45,095 bases of DNA from an uncultured Phocaeicola sp. (GCA_944320605.1 CALUIE010000015.1:1-45095), one strand, 5' to 3'. Shown: positions 15,833 to 24,745, counted from the stretch's first letter. The notes: generated from the letters alone by a model not told the origin. Program-made: numbers and translations.

Positions 15833-17086
15833 TTATTTGTCACCACGGATAGCTGCGATACCCGGAAGGATCTTACCTTCGATAGCTTCAAGCAAAGCAC
15901 CACCACCTGTTGAGATGTATGATACCTGGTCAGCCATACCGAACTTGTTGATACAAGCTACTGAGTCACCACCACCGATGAGTGAGAATGCACCTTCTTT
16001 AGTAGCTTCAGCGATAGCTTCAGCGATTACTTTAGAACCACCTGCGAAGTTGTCCATTTCGAATACACCTGCAGGACCGTTCCACAAGATAGTTTTTGCA
16101 CCCTTGATGGCAGCCTTGAATTCTTCGCGAGTCTTAGGACCTGCATCAAGACCCATCCATCCGTCAGGAATATTGCTGTCGTCGCAAACCTGAGTATTAG
16201 CGTCGTTAGCGAAAGCGTCAGCTGCGATACAGTCGCAACCTAATACAAGGTTTACACCTTTAGCTTTAGCTTTTTCGATGATGTCAAGAGCCAACTGAAG
16301 CTTGTCGTCCTCTACCAATGAGTTACCGATCTTACCACCCTGAGCTTTAGCGAAAGTAAATGCCATACCACCGCAAAGGATCAGGTTATCAACTTTATCC
16401 ATCAAGTTTTCGATGATACCGATTTTTGTAGAAACCTTAGAACCACCCATGATAGCAGTGAAAGGACGTTTGATGTCTTTCAATACGTTGTCAACAGCCT
16501 TAACTTCTTTTTCCATCAGGTAACCCAACATCTTGTGGTCTGCATCGAAGTAGTCAGCGATAACAGCTGTAGAAGCGTGTTTACGGTGAGCTGTACCGAA
16601 TGCGTCCATAACGTAGCAGTCAGCGTATGAAGCAAGAGTCTTAGCGAATTCTTTCTGACGAGCTTTCATTTCTTTCTTAGCGTCTTCGTAAGCAGGATCT
16701 TCTTTTTCGATACCTACTGGTTTACCTTCTTCTTCAGGATAGAAACGGAGGTTTTCAAGCAAAAGAACTTCACCTGGTTTAAGAGCTGCAGCAGCTTCAG
16801 AAGCTTTTGCACAGTCTGGAGCGAATTTTACTTCAACACCAAGAGCTGCAGAAACAGCGTCAACAATCTGGCTCAAAGAATATTTAGCGTTTACTTTGCC
16901 TTTTGGTTTACCCATGTGTGACATGATGATCAAAGCACCACCGTCAGCAAGGATTTTTTTCAATGTAGGAAGGGCACCGCGGATACGAGTGTCGTCTGTG
17001 ATTTTACCTTCTTCATTCAAAGGCACGTTGAAGTCAACGCGAACAATTGCCTTTTTACCAGCAAAGTTGAATTTGTCAATTGTCAT
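15833..17086 (-). CDS. pgk: Phosphoglycerate kinase
   Basis: Glycolytic enzyme that moves the acyl phosphate of 1,3-bisphosphoglycerate to ADP. The 417-aa protein has the N-terminal signature [11 protein letters not shown], the loop [12 protein letters not shown], and the nucleotide-binding C-terminal stretch with [12 protein letters not shown]. Length is right for a complete bacterial enzyme. I use the second of two adjacent ATG codons (17086, reading MTIDKFNF); starting one codon earlier is equally possible. Codon use is more biased (GCT, AAG, ACC rich) than in neighbours, as expected for a highly expressed gene. It stands alone, with its own -7 box and a shared terminator. Confidence 0.97.
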   Translation of the reverse strand: MTIDKFNFAGKKAIVRVDFNVPLNEEGKITDDTRIRGALPTLKKILADGGALIIMSHMGKPKGKVNAKYSLSQIVDAVSAALGVEVKFAPDCAKASEAAAALKPGEVLLLENLRFYPEEEGKPVGIEKEDPAYEDAKKEMKARQKEFAKTLASYADCYVMDAFGTAHRKHASTAVIADYFDADHKMLGYLMEKEVKAVDNVLKDIKRPFTAIMGGSKVSTKIGIIENLMDKVDNLILCGGMAFTFAKAQGGKIGNSLVEDDKLQLALDIIEKAKAKGVNLVLGCDCIAADAFANDANTQVCDDSNIPDGWMGLDAGPKTREEFKAAIKGAKTILWNGPAGVFEMDNFAGGSKVIAEAIAEATKEGAFSLIGGGDSVACINKFGMADQVSYISTGGGALLEAIEGKILPGIAAIRGDK

Positions 17087-17139
17087 CATAATCGTAATAT
17101 TTTAATTAAAGAGTTTTTTCTTTATTTCTTAGACGCTCG

Positions 17140-17147
17140 CAAAGTTA
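17140..17147 (-). promoter_or_regulatory. Putative -7 box of pgk
   Basis: TAACTTTG on the minus strand, 54 bp before the pgk start, matching TAnnTTTG; the -33 box is not clear. Confidence 0.5.
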
Positions 17148-17221
17148 AGAAAAAAATATTACAGATGATAATATGTGATAATTATTTTCATTAGGACAAT
17201 CTGTTAGTTGAGAAGATTTTA

Positions 17222-18439
17222 TCAGTATCTGTTCTTGTCTGCATTAAATCTGTAACCTATACCTAACATTAAGTTGTTTGGGTTCTTGAAATTATACAGT
17301 TGATAGCCTACGTGCAAAAATACGTTTCTTGTTATGTCTGTTTTCAGAACGAAAGTCTGGTAAAAGTGTTTTGTATCATCTCCACGGCATACAAAATTTT
17401 TACCTATACCTAAATTAATGGAGAATATAGGCATAACTACTTCTGCCCTTGCCGATAACCCGAGGGAAAATTGTTCAATGAAAGGAGGTCGGAAAAACTT
17501 TACATCATCTGTAGGAGTATCGGTATTTGCCAAATGATCTGTGATGTTTGCGCTTTCATCATATTGAGCGTCAAGAGATAGTCCGGCACGAAAATATTTA
17601 TTGAAGTTATACATGGGATTGAAGTTGATTCCCGCTACGGCAAAAGAACCCGGTATCAGTGTTCCTGAACCGTCATGCCATACAATACCTTTCTTTTTGG
17701 TGGCACCATACACTATAACATCATAGTTAATGTATTGCTTGAATCCATATTTAGGTGTTACTGCCGGCATTTTTTTATTGTTAAATCTTGAACTCGGGTC
17801 ATCTTGCGGACACCACATCAGGCCAATTCGTCCGTCAAGTGTGTTTACGCCATAGTTTGGATAACTTGTGTTGCCGTTTGAATAGTGTGACAGTTCTATT
17901 CCTGCCCTTAACGCCATTTCTTTTGTTATTTGCCAGTTCAGCAGGAAACCTAAATTAATATATGCGTTAACTTTTGAACCTACAATTGTATTGAATGGAT
18001 TTCTTTCTGCGTCATATATCTTCCAACCGAATGAAGCTCCGAAATTCCACTCGTAGTCCAATGAAAGATTGTGTGTCAGTGATGCTATTCTGGAGGTCTG
18101 GAATACATATACAGCCAATGGATTTCCAATCTCTTTTCTGTTATGAAATGTGTTGTAACCTACACCTATACCTTGGATAGTGTTAGGATACATTTTTCCC
18201 ATATAACCGTCTGGAGCGAATTTAAAGCCATATTTAATATGTCCCGACAGGTTTGTGCGTATTGGAGACTCCGCCATATTTTCCCCCTTGAAGAAACTTT
18301 TGGTCGGGAAAGTATATGCAGGTTTGAAGTCCAGACCTATAACGTGTATTATTTTTCTCGAAATGCTGTCCTGTCTTTCTGCGTTGAGGTTGACTGTTAC
18401 TAAGCATAGTAACATAAGGGCGGTTATATATTTTATCAT
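17222..18439 (-). CDS. PagL-like lipid A 3-O-deacylase / acyloxyacyl hydrolase
   Basis: A 405-aa predicted outer-membrane enzyme that removes an acyl chain from lipid A or a related lipid. Signal peptide is about residues 1-20. The diagnostic segment is IELSHYSNGNTSYPNYGVNT, where His185 and Ser187 match the PagL catalytic pair and the conserved PNxGxN follows. Strand-like blocks flank it. At 405 aa it is longer than Pseudomonas PagL, as is usual for the Bacteroidetes members. Its start overlaps the stop of the upstream lipoprotein gene by 4 bp, so it is the last gene of the Crp-regulator/protease cluster. Modifying lipid A while exporting surface lipoproteins would fit envelope remodelling, which is inference. 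Confidence 0.82.
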   Translation of the reverse strand: MIKYITALMLLCLVTVNLNAERQDSISRKIIHVIGLDFKPAYTFPTKSFFKGENMAESPIRTNLSGHIKYGFKFAPDGYMGKMYPNTIQGIGVGYNTFHNRKEIGNPLAVYVFQTSRIASLTHNLSLDYEWNFGASFGWKIYDAERNPFNTIVGSKVNAYINLGFLLNWQITKEMALRAGIELSHYSNGNTSYPNYGVNTLDGRIGLMWCPQDDPSSRFNNKKMPAVTPKYGFKQYINYDVIVYGATKKKGIVWHDGSGTLIPGSFAVAGINFNPMYNFNKYFRAGLSLDAQYDESANITDHLANTDTPTDDVKFFRPPFIEQFSLGLSARAEVVMPIFSINLGIGKNFVCRGDDTKHFYQTFVLKTDITRNVFLHVGYQLYNFKNPNNLMLGIGYRFNADKNRY

Positions 18440-19404
18440 TCTTTATTGTCTAAATTAGGGAAAATCATAAGGCAATCGAACGGATCTTTGCTGTTTAGTC
18501 TGCCAGTAAAAATACATTTTTCACCTGTATATGGATTTGAGGCGTGTACTTTGTAGTTCACGTTGAATTCTTCGATACGGTTGTATATTTCAATTCTTTT
18601 TGTTTCACCGCCTTGTACTGTGGTTTGAATTATATGATTACGGTCAACTCTGCCAGTCCAGAAACTCTGTTCTCTCAATCCGAATATGACTTTTGTATTT
18701 CGCATTACAGGTTTTCCGTTTTCTATATCAGGTATTATTATTTCAGCAAGTTGGTTACCGAGATATTTATCCATGTTAAAAAATACATTATAGTCATCAG
18801 GATAGAACTCGATTCTTCTCTGTGAATTTCTATACGGATAAAAACTAAATGTTAACGCTTCTTTAGAATCAGCCAAGTTTGCATTTATCCAATCTACCTG
18901 TTCTATAACGTCGTTACTATAGTAGAAATCATTTTCGAAATCGTATTCCACCTTGTCGATTATTATTTTGTTTGTAGGCTTTATTGATACTTCGATAATC
19001 TTTCTGGTATATTTATTTCCTACTTCTATTTTTATATTTACCGGAGAGTTGTTCAGATTCTTGGTACAAATTATTTCCATTGTCTTGCTATCTTTCTTCT
19101 CGATACGCAATGCTATATATGTACTTTCGTATGACAATATTGCTGTCTCTCCGTTTTCCAGAGGAAGATAATTCTTCTTTAGGTTTCCGTTAAGATCGTA
19201 TATGTCAAAGTTTAAGGCACTCATGCTATATACATTCAATATATCCCAGTTGTCAGAATCAAATTTTAATTTATATGGAATTTTGTTTTCAACAAAACAT
19301 GTGTCAGGAACTTCCTTGATGAAGTCGTATATAAAAATCTCAGAGTTGCAGCACGTAAACAGTGTTGCACATATAATGGATATAAGTATATGTATTGCTC
19401 TCAT
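18436..19404 (-). CDS. Unrecognised lipoprotein in the C11 protease cluster
   Basis: A 322-aa lipoprotein: MRAIHILISIICATLFTCCN has a clean hydrophobic core and lipobox LFTC (Cys18). I start at 19404, which begins at this signal peptide and leaves 5 bp after the protease stop. The body is beta-rich with many Ile, Asn and Tyr residues (GNKYTRKIIEVSIKPTNKII) and no catalytic motif I can recognise; it may have Ig-like strands. The Cys is followed by Cys-Asn-Ser, not Asp, so surface or periplasmic placement is open. It overlaps the PagL-like gene by ATGA, which implies translational coupling. Confidence 0.72.
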   Translation of the reverse strand: MRAIHILISIICATLFTCCNSEIFIYDFIKEVPDTCFVENKIPYKLKFDSDNWDILNVYSMSALNFDIYDLNGNLKKNYLPLENGETAILSYESTYIALRIEKKDSKTMEIICTKNLNNSPVNIKIEVGNKYTRKIIEVSIKPTNKIIIDKVEYDFENDFYYSNDVIEQVDWINANLADSKEALTFSFYPYRNSQRRIEFYPDDYNVFFNMDKYLGNQLAEIIIPDIENGKPVMRNTKVIFGLREQSFWTGRVDRNHIIQTTVQGGETKRIEIYNRIEEFNVNYKVHASNPYTGEKCIFTGRLNSKDPFDCLMIFPNLDNKE

Positions 19405-19409
19405 AGTGA

Positions 19410-20573
19410 TCAGTGTGTTGCTTTGTACCATGATGTGTTCATGTAACTGCTTGTCTTACTGTTATCGCTTGGCTCGGACGTTGTTATTCCGGAGTATGTA
19501 TTTATCGGAAGAGTTCCACTGCTTGCGGAGTAGAACCTTTCTGTATGAGTCTTATACGGAACGACTTTATCAAGTACTTCGGTGAAAACGGAATATACAT
19601 CATTGTTTTCTTCGCACAGTTTTTTTACATAATCTGCAAAATCGTAGAATATAACCGGTGTATATCCGTCCATTCGTTGAATAAGTTTTTCCTTCGATTT
19701 GTCAAATGAATAAATGGAATTTATGATTTTCATAATTGAGGCCATTTTATCAAGCTCTCTGCAGTCGGTTACAGCTATAGTACCGTATGGGTGTTTGTAT
19801 GTGGAATAGAAATTATAGAACTCATTGCATATAGCCTCGTAATCTGGATTTTTATCCAAGAGATATTTACCTATTGAGGCGTATGGCATACCGTATGCCA
19901 TTATCTCTGTAGGACATGCCACTATATGGTTGGTTACGTATCTTAAATCGTATGCTACTTCTATGGAGGACATATAACAGTCATCGAACATTATGTATTC
20001 CATTTTTATATCATTGTTTGATATGCCTTTGGCCAATGTGGTTATGTCTGTCTGAAACTCGGGGGAAAGTCCTCCAAAAAAACGGGTTATTGGTCTGTCT
20101 GTGTATTCCCAGTGAAATTTGAAAGAGTCTGCCGTGCGTGTTGATGAATAATCTACAGGAAGCCATCCCATACCATGACATCCTATAATCATGGAATAAC
20201 TTTCTGCAGGGGCGAAAGATTTCATGTCGCCGATTATTCCGCTAAGTCCTGTTTCTGTTGTAAATTCCGGATTGTTGTACTCCTTCAGAATTTGACGGTT
20301 ACATGTTCCGTTTTTATATACAATCTCAAACATCTCGGCTTCAGAAGAACTTGTTGACATGAAAACTATTACTTTTTCGTTATCCAACCCTTTTTCTGTT
20401 ATAGCTTTTTCCAGGTCAGTTATGTTGTCATAGAAATAACTTGTCAGGTTTGTTGACCATGGAAGATACATGAATATGGTTCTGTGTGTAATTTCATGTT
20501 CAATCTTTTCCTTTTGGCATGAAAGGAAAATGGCGGAAAAGACAAATAGAAGTATATATTTGATAAGTTTCAT
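19410..20573 (-). CDS. C11 (clostripain) family cysteine protease lipoprotein
   Basis: A 387-aa lipoprotein (lipobox IFLSC, Cys19) of peptidase family C11, enzymes that usually cut after basic residues. The catalytic dyad is visible: His133 in IIGCHGMGW and Cys199 in FDDCYMSSIE. The remaining segments HRTIFMYLP and CPTEIMAYGMPY also fit the family. C11 enzymes of Bacteroides include fragipain, which activates fragilysin toxin. It is followed 5 bp later by an unknown lipoprotein and then PagL, and preceded by another lipoprotein and a Crp/Fnr regulator. A neighbouring lipoprotein could be its substrate or inhibitor, which I infer from position only. Confidence 0.9.
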   Translation of the reverse strand: MKLIKYILLFVFSAIFLSCQKEKIEHEITHRTIFMYLPWSTNLTSYFYDNITDLEKAITEKGLDNEKVIVFMSTSSSEAEMFEIVYKNGTCNRQILKEYNNPEFTTETGLSGIIGDMKSFAPAESYSMIIGCHGMGWLPVDYSSTRTADSFKFHWEYTDRPITRFFGGLSPEFQTDITTLAKGISNNDIKMEYIMFDDCYMSSIEVAYDLRYVTNHIVACPTEIMAYGMPYASIGKYLLDKNPDYEAICNEFYNFYSTYKHPYGTIAVTDCRELDKMASIMKIINSIYSFDKSKEKLIQRMDGYTPVIFYDFADYVKKLCEENNDVYSVFTEVLDKVVPYKTHTERFYSASSGTLPINTYSGITTSEPSDNSKTSSYMNTSWYKATH

Positions 20574-20672
20574 GGTAACAGAAAAAATAATCGTATAAAT
20601 TTTGATGTACGATTACAAACTTAATAATATCTTTTCATCTTTCGGAATAATTCTCAAAGAAAATAATGTGTA

Positions 20673-21851
20673 TTATTCTTTGTATGTAATCTTGAACGGT
20701 AAAACCTGGAAGACTCTTCTGTCGGCCGTAGTCAGTTCGAGTTTATATGAAATGGAACTTCCGTTTCCTTTTTCGATAAGTGTCTGCAATGTTTCTTTTG
20801 GAAGAAGTTCTTTCAGATAGAGTCTTTCGTTCTGTAAATGTATGAGTCTTGCTTTCTTGTCGGTATCGACAACGAGCATGTACGAACGGTTATAATGACT
20901 TATGATACTTCCGGCATATCCATCACGGGTGGTAGTTTCTATGCTTGAGTTTTCATAGCTTAGTGACCTGTTTTCAGATGGTTCCGTGAATTCCATGTTC
21001 TTGTTGAATACCACTTCGCTGTAGCTTAAATCGTATATATCCGTTCCTTTGGGTTCCATTTCTTCGTCTGTTGAGAAAAGACTGAACTCAAAATGTCTGA
21101 ATCTGTCGGATACAGTTATGTAGGCTCCGTTTGTAAGCAATTTTATTTTGACATGGTCCCCATTGCATGTTATTTCGCATGATTCCTCGTTTGTCGCTTT
21201 TACGGAATATAAATCGTTGTAAGAAAGAATGTCAAATTCAAATTCATTACCGGAAATAATGTTGACTTCATCGTTAATAGATGTAGTAAGGCTTTTTATA
21301 TTCGATAAATCAGTAGGATAAGTATTCTGCACTTTTGTCAGTTCTTCACTGCTCATACGTTTGTAGGTGGAGTAACCGTAAATTTTTATTCCATCTGCAC
21401 GAATTCCAAGATATTCGATTATTTTCATAATATCCTCTTTTAAAGATACAATACGCATAACCAAATGTCCATTTTGGCTGACTCTGTTACCTTCCTCATA
21501 ATTGTAGGAATATGTGAAATATCCATGAGCTGGGAAGGCATCTACATACATGTATTCCTTGAGTGATGATGATGTCTCAAAATAATATTGGCTTGGGCCT
21601 CCTCCTATCAAGTCTTCGTAATAGTCTTTTGTCGAGCATTTTCCGTTACCATCTATTTCATGTGTGATAACATGTTTCCAACCATATCCAACTACAGATG
21701 AATTGAATTCTTCCATTGAAATATAGTCTGCATCAGGTGTGTAACATTCTCCGTTTTCATCAAAGGCAAATGTAGGATAAATATCTTCCTTATTGCAGGC
21801 CGCAAAGGTGACTGCACATAAAAGTGTTATAATAAACGAGTGTAGTTTCAT
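20673..21851 (-). CDS. Unrecognised lipoprotein next to a Crp-type regulator
   Basis: A 392-aa lipoprotein with signal sequence MKLHSFIITLLCAVTFAAC (Cys19) and Asn-Lys-Glu after the Cys. The N-terminal part contains MEEFNSSVVGYGWKHVITHE, and the rest is beta-rich with repeated Tyr/Ser stretches. I cannot name a family and see no catalytic motif. It starts 24 bp after the Crp-like regulator stop and precedes the C11 protease by 99 bp (a -7-like TAAGTTTG at 20616-20623 may serve the protease separately). Its size and place beside a protease make it a candidate partner or substrate. Confidence 0.72.
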   Translation of the reverse strand: MKLHSFIITLLCAVTFAACNKEDIYPTFAFDENGECYTPDADYISMEEFNSSVVGYGWKHVITHEIDGNGKCSTKDYYEDLIGGGPSQYYFETSSSLKEYMYVDAFPAHGYFTYSYNYEEGNRVSQNGHLVMRIVSLKEDIMKIIEYLGIRADGIKIYGYSTYKRMSSEELTKVQNTYPTDLSNIKSLTTSINDEVNIISGNEFEFDILSYNDLYSVKATNEESCEITCNGDHVKIKLLTNGAYITVSDRFRHFEFSLFSTDEEMEPKGTDIYDLSYSEVVFNKNMEFTEPSENRSLSYENSSIETTTRDGYAGSIISHYNRSYMLVVDTDKKARLIHLQNERLYLKELLPKETLQTLIEKGNGSSISYKLELTTADRRVFQVLPFKITYKE

Positions 21852-21875
21852 GGATTTCGTGTATTATGATTAAGT

Positions 21876-22457
21876 TTATTTTTTCATGTTGAGTATTTGT
21901 TTTCTTCTGAGTCTGCTTAAATGTATAGGTGTTATTTTTAGGTAAGAAGCTATTTCTTTCAGTGGAATGAGTTGGATAATGTCACGATACTTTTCGAGAA
22001 GCTGCTCGTATCTTTCCTCTGGTGTGTAACGGTACAGATTGGTATATCTCAGATATGTTTGATTGAACAGTTGTTCTGCTACTATGCGTGCTAAACGTTG
22101 TCCGTTTGGTTTGTATTCGTATTCATGGTTTAGAATGTCAGAGTGGCAAAGATATATCTTACAGTCTGTTACAGCCTGGATACTTATTTCTGACTTGATA
22201 CCGTATAAACATGACGGATAGTCTGCTACAAACTCACCGGGAAAGGAAAAGCCTATATTGTAATCCTTCTTTTCTGTTATGTTACGGCAAATGTATTTTA
22301 CTATTCCTGATTCGAGTAATCCCCAAAACGGAAATATCTCACCTTCTTTCTGTATGTATTCACTTTTTCTGTATTGATGCGATTCTCCTTTCTCTAAACA
22401 CAGATTCCTATAGTAATCAACATCAATTCCCGTCATATATGTGTTGAATTCAGACAT
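21876..22457 (-). CDS. Crp/Fnr-family transcription regulator
   Basis: A 193-aa regulator with an N-terminal cyclic-nucleotide-type beta-barrel (about 20-115; EGEIFPFWGLLESGIVKYIC) and a short C-terminal helix-turn-helix near 168-188 (LKEIASYLKITPIHLSRLRR). No Fe-S Cys set of the FNR kind is present and the key cAMP-binding residues are not obvious, so the signal is unknown. I start at 22457 (MSEFNTYM), 12 bp inside an in-frame ATG at 22469. Upstream lie four 20-bp palindromes (22583-22668), which could be its own operators. Downstream it may control the lipoprotein, C11 protease and PagL-like genes. Confidence 0.85.
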   Translation of the reverse strand: MSEFNTYMTGIDVDYYRNLCLEKGESHQYRKSEYIQKEGEIFPFWGLLESGIVKYICRNITEKKDYNIGFSFPGEFVADYPSCLYGIKSEISIQAVTDCKIYLCHSDILNHEYEYKPNGQRLARIVAEQLFNQTYLRYTNLYRYTPEERYEQLLEKYRDIIQLIPLKEIASYLKITPIHLSRLRRKQILNMKK

Positions 22458-22582
22458 TGCTATAATCATATTTTAATTGTAACCAGTTATAAAGGTAGTT
22501 ATTTGTTTTCATAACAATGTCTTTCCGGTCGATTATTATATTTTGATATGATATTTTTTGTAAAATGTGCACTCGCCTTTAT

Positions 22583-22668
22583 CGTTCCACAGCTGTAGAA
22601 CGATCGTTCCACACGTGTAGAACGTTCGTTCTACAGCTGTGGAATAATCGTTTGACACGTGTCGAACG
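22583..22668. repeat. Four 20-bp palindromes at 22-bp period
   Basis: Units at 22583-22602, 22605-22624, 22627-22646 and 22649-22668 fit CGTTCYACASSTGTRGAACG; the central dinucleotide alternates GC, CG, GC, CG. Unit 3 is the reverse complement of unit 1 at 18 of 20 positions. The exact 22-bp period (two helical turns) puts all units on one DNA face. The array starts 16 bp beyond the stop of the DUF4377-type gene and ends 126 bp before the Crp-like start. It may be operators for that regulator, a structured 3' end or a non-coding element; no protein is encoded. Confidence 0.85.
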
Positions 22669-22683
22669 TAGGATTTATAATTG

Positions 22684-23570
22684 TTATTTTATGCTATGAC
22701 TTACAGCAACGGTCTTAACTCCGGCTTCTGGATATTTTTCCTGATAATACTGTGTAAAATCTTTGTAGAAATATGGAACAGATTCAGAACCTACAGATTT
22801 GCTTTTTGAAGGATTGCATATAAATACATCATATTTTATTGCATTCTCTTCTTTTTCAGGATCATAACCTATTATGAAAGTCCATTCCATAGTCCCAATT
22901 ATAGTTCCGTCAGGTTTTAGATTTTTATATGCTTCCGGAAAGTCGGCAGACTCTTTGTTTTCTTTCTTTATGAAACCAAGCATACCTATCTCTTTTTTGT
23001 CGTTTACAAGGAACCAGTTTGTCCAATTTTTATCCATATAGCAATGCAGACCTCCGAATGTAATCATTGGGTTTGAGCTTAAATCCTCTTCTATTACAGT
23101 TTTATTTTCGGCATCAATATAATATCCGAAATCGGTGTCGATATTTGTACAGTATTTTGTGTAGAACCAGTCGGGAATAAAATTGTCCGGTATATCATCT
23201 GATATTTTCTTTTCTTTTGAAATTACTTCCATCAACTCATACTCAGTCCATGCCGGTTCACCCATACTATGATCCAGATAGTTTGTTTCGCTTATGCGTA
23301 TGGTATATTCATATCCGGGTTCATATTCAAATCCTTTAATTTCTCCAAGCTGTTCCCACTCTGCGGAATGTTCTTTCATTATCGCATATACTTCTGACAC
23401 GTGATTATCTCCTGATGAGAATAACAGACCAGGCACTTTCTCCGATGCCACAGTTATAGTGTATTCATCGTAACCTGTAATTTTTCTGCCTTCTTCTTCC
23501 TTCAGGCAGCTAAAAAAATTGATGCACAGATTAATAACACGAATGTTTTAAAAAATTCTGAAGTTTTCAT
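22684..23570 (-). pseudogene. DUF4377-type lipoprotein with signal peptide out of frame (T7 tract)
   Basis: The 255 codons from 23451 down encode a DUF4377-like region (VASEKVPG, then GFEYEPGYEYTIRI and YELMEVISKEKK) and an unknown C-terminal half. That frame has no proper start: only a GTG inside the domain. The true N-terminus lies in another frame: ATG at 23570 reads MKTSEFFKTFVLLICASIF, then stops. One extra T in the run at 23512-23518 (seven T on the coding strand) would join them as ...ASIFFSCLKEEEGRKITG, an ideal lipobox. A consensus promoter sits just upstream. So this is a fresh one-base loss, a phase-variable tract, slippage-expressed gene or sequencing error. The domain otherwise looks intact. 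Confidence 0.8.
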
Positions 23571-23598
23571 TTTGATTTTATACGTTGGTTTCCGTAAG

Positions 23599-23630
23599 CA
23601 AATGTAGATTTTTATTTAATGAAAAACAAA
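23599..23630 (-). promoter_or_regulatory. Promoter of the DUF4377-type lipoprotein gene
   Basis: On the minus strand TTTG (23627-23630) and TACATTTG (23599-23606) are 20 bp apart, a full consensus match. The start ATG is about 22 nt after the expected transcript start, so the N-terminal frame at 23570 is clearly the intended start. Confidence 0.72.
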
Positions 23631-23668
23631 AAGAACTTTCCAAATCAATTAGATAAAGGAAAGTTCTT
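23631..23668 (-). terminator. Intrinsic terminator of the lysO genes
   Basis: AAGAACTTTCC (23631-23641) and GGAAAGTTCTT (23658-23668) form a perfect 11-bp stem with a 16-nt loop, followed on the minus strand by a T-rich run. It stands 12 bp after the stop at 23681. Confidence 0.8.
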
Positions 23669-23680
23669 AACGTATGTTTA

Positions 23681-24283
23681 TTATAAGGAACAGAAAAATG
23701 TGACCAGAAACGGTACGCTGAAGTCAACCACGAAACCATGAAAAATGGATACCACCACAAATTCTTGTCCGCTACATCTTGTGATGATTGGAAGTGTTGT
23801 GTCCATAGTTGTGGCTCCTCCGGAAGAAATTGGAGCAAGATTTCCAAACCATCTGACAAGTAAAGGTGCTGCAAGCAGGGTAATAATTTCTCTTGAAATG
23901 TTTGAAAGCAATGCTATTGTACCTAATTCTGCTCCTTTGTATTCTGTAATGAATATGCTTGATAGCGAATAATACCCGAAACCGCTTCCAACGGCCATAC
24001 ATTCTGCTGTAGTTCTATGTGTGAGAACGAAACTTGCCATTGCTGCTCCTGCCAATGTTCCGAGAATTGTCATAACAGGCAGGAATACAAGTCTTGGATT
24101 TAGTGACCGAAAGTTTTTTATGGTTTGTGGGTCATTGCCTACGCTTAGTCCTACAGAAAACATAAGTGCGCATAGTGCATAAAAACTGATATCGGTTTCC
24201 GCAATGTTAAATGGTAGGATATTGTATAATCCTGTGATACATCCCAAAATAAAGAATGCTACAATAATTAAACTACCTTTCAT
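23681..24283 (-). CDS. lysO: LysO-family lysine exporter, C-terminal subunit
   Basis: A 200-aa inner-membrane protein matching the larger, C-terminal part of LysO (DUF340), which exports L-lysine. About six helices are visible, with the conserved ECMAVGSGFGYYSLSSIFI stretch near residues 93-111 and SGGATTMDTTLPII near 152-165, which carry the conserved polar residues of the family. In E. coli LysO (YbjE) is one chain of about 300 aa; here the same protein is split into two genes. Its ATG overlaps the stop of the N-terminal gene by 4 bp. The split is common in Bacteroidetes and need not be a mutation. Confidence 0.88.
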   Translation of the reverse strand: MKGSLIIVAFFILGCITGLYNILPFNIAETDISFYALCALMFSVGLSVGNDPQTIKNFRSLNPRLVFLPVMTILGTLAGAAMASFVLTHRTTAECMAVGSGFGYYSLSSIFITEYKGAELGTIALLSNISREIITLLAAPLLVRWFGNLAPISSGGATTMDTTLPIITRCSGQEFVVVSIFHGFVVDFSVPFLVTFFCSL

Positions 24284-24561
24284 GCGTTTTCTCCTTTCTT
24301 TCTTTTATATAGAGCATACCATAATGCCCATGCAGCTACGCAACTGCCGAGTACTGCGGCAATTGTAATAATGATGGCTTCCAAACCTAAAGTTGCAAGT
24401 CCGTTTATGATTTGCCGATTACTTCCCACTTCTACTCCAAGAATGAACAGTAACAACCAAATGAGAGTTGTGATAAATTTGTTTATTGATTTTAGAGGAT
24501 ATTTCCTTATTGAAAATCCCAATATTACACCTGCTAACATGAGCAATATAACTGTGAACAT
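24280..24561 (-). CDS. lysO: LysO-family lysine exporter, N-terminal subunit
   Basis: A 93-aa membrane protein with three hydrophobic helices (MFTVILLMLAGVILGF, ITTLIWLLLFILGVEVG and LEAIIITIAAVLGSCVAAWAL), equal to the N-terminal part of single-chain LysO. The GVEVGSN segment matches the family. It ends in a basic tail, ALYKRKKGENA. Overlap with the downstream gene (24280-24283) implies translational coupling and assembly of the two parts. An alternative reading is an ancient frameshift split, but both halves have normal starts and lengths. Confidence 0.87.
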   Translation of the reverse strand: MFTVILLMLAGVILGFSIRKYPLKSINKFITTLIWLLLFILGVEVGSNRQIINGLATLGLEAIIITIAAVLGSCVAAWALWYALYKRKKGENA

Positions 24562-24634
24562 ATTATGTTATTGTATAAAAATTAAATGGATTAAAAAATA
24601 ATATCAGTCTGTTTCTTATGTCGTTAAGTTTCCG

Positions 24635-24642
24635 CAAAGATA
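24635..24642 (-). promoter_or_regulatory. Putative -7 box of the lysO genes
   Basis: TATCTTTG on the minus strand, 74 bp before the lysO start; no clear -33 TTTG. Confidence 0.45.
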
Positions 24643-24745
24643 CAACAAATTATATTCTCAATATGGCCTGTATATACATGTTTTTGTTAACAAAAGCATA
24701 TCGTTCGTAAATCGTGTTATAAATCATGCTTTTTTTATTCTTTTG

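Noticed and set aside
22583-22668. CRISPR array
   Set aside because: Units are 20-bp palindromes separated by only 2 bp with no unique 30-bp spacers and no cas genes nearby.
23681-24561. Frameshift in lysO
   Set aside because: The two halves have normal starts, overlap by ATGA, and this split form is common in Bacteroidetes.
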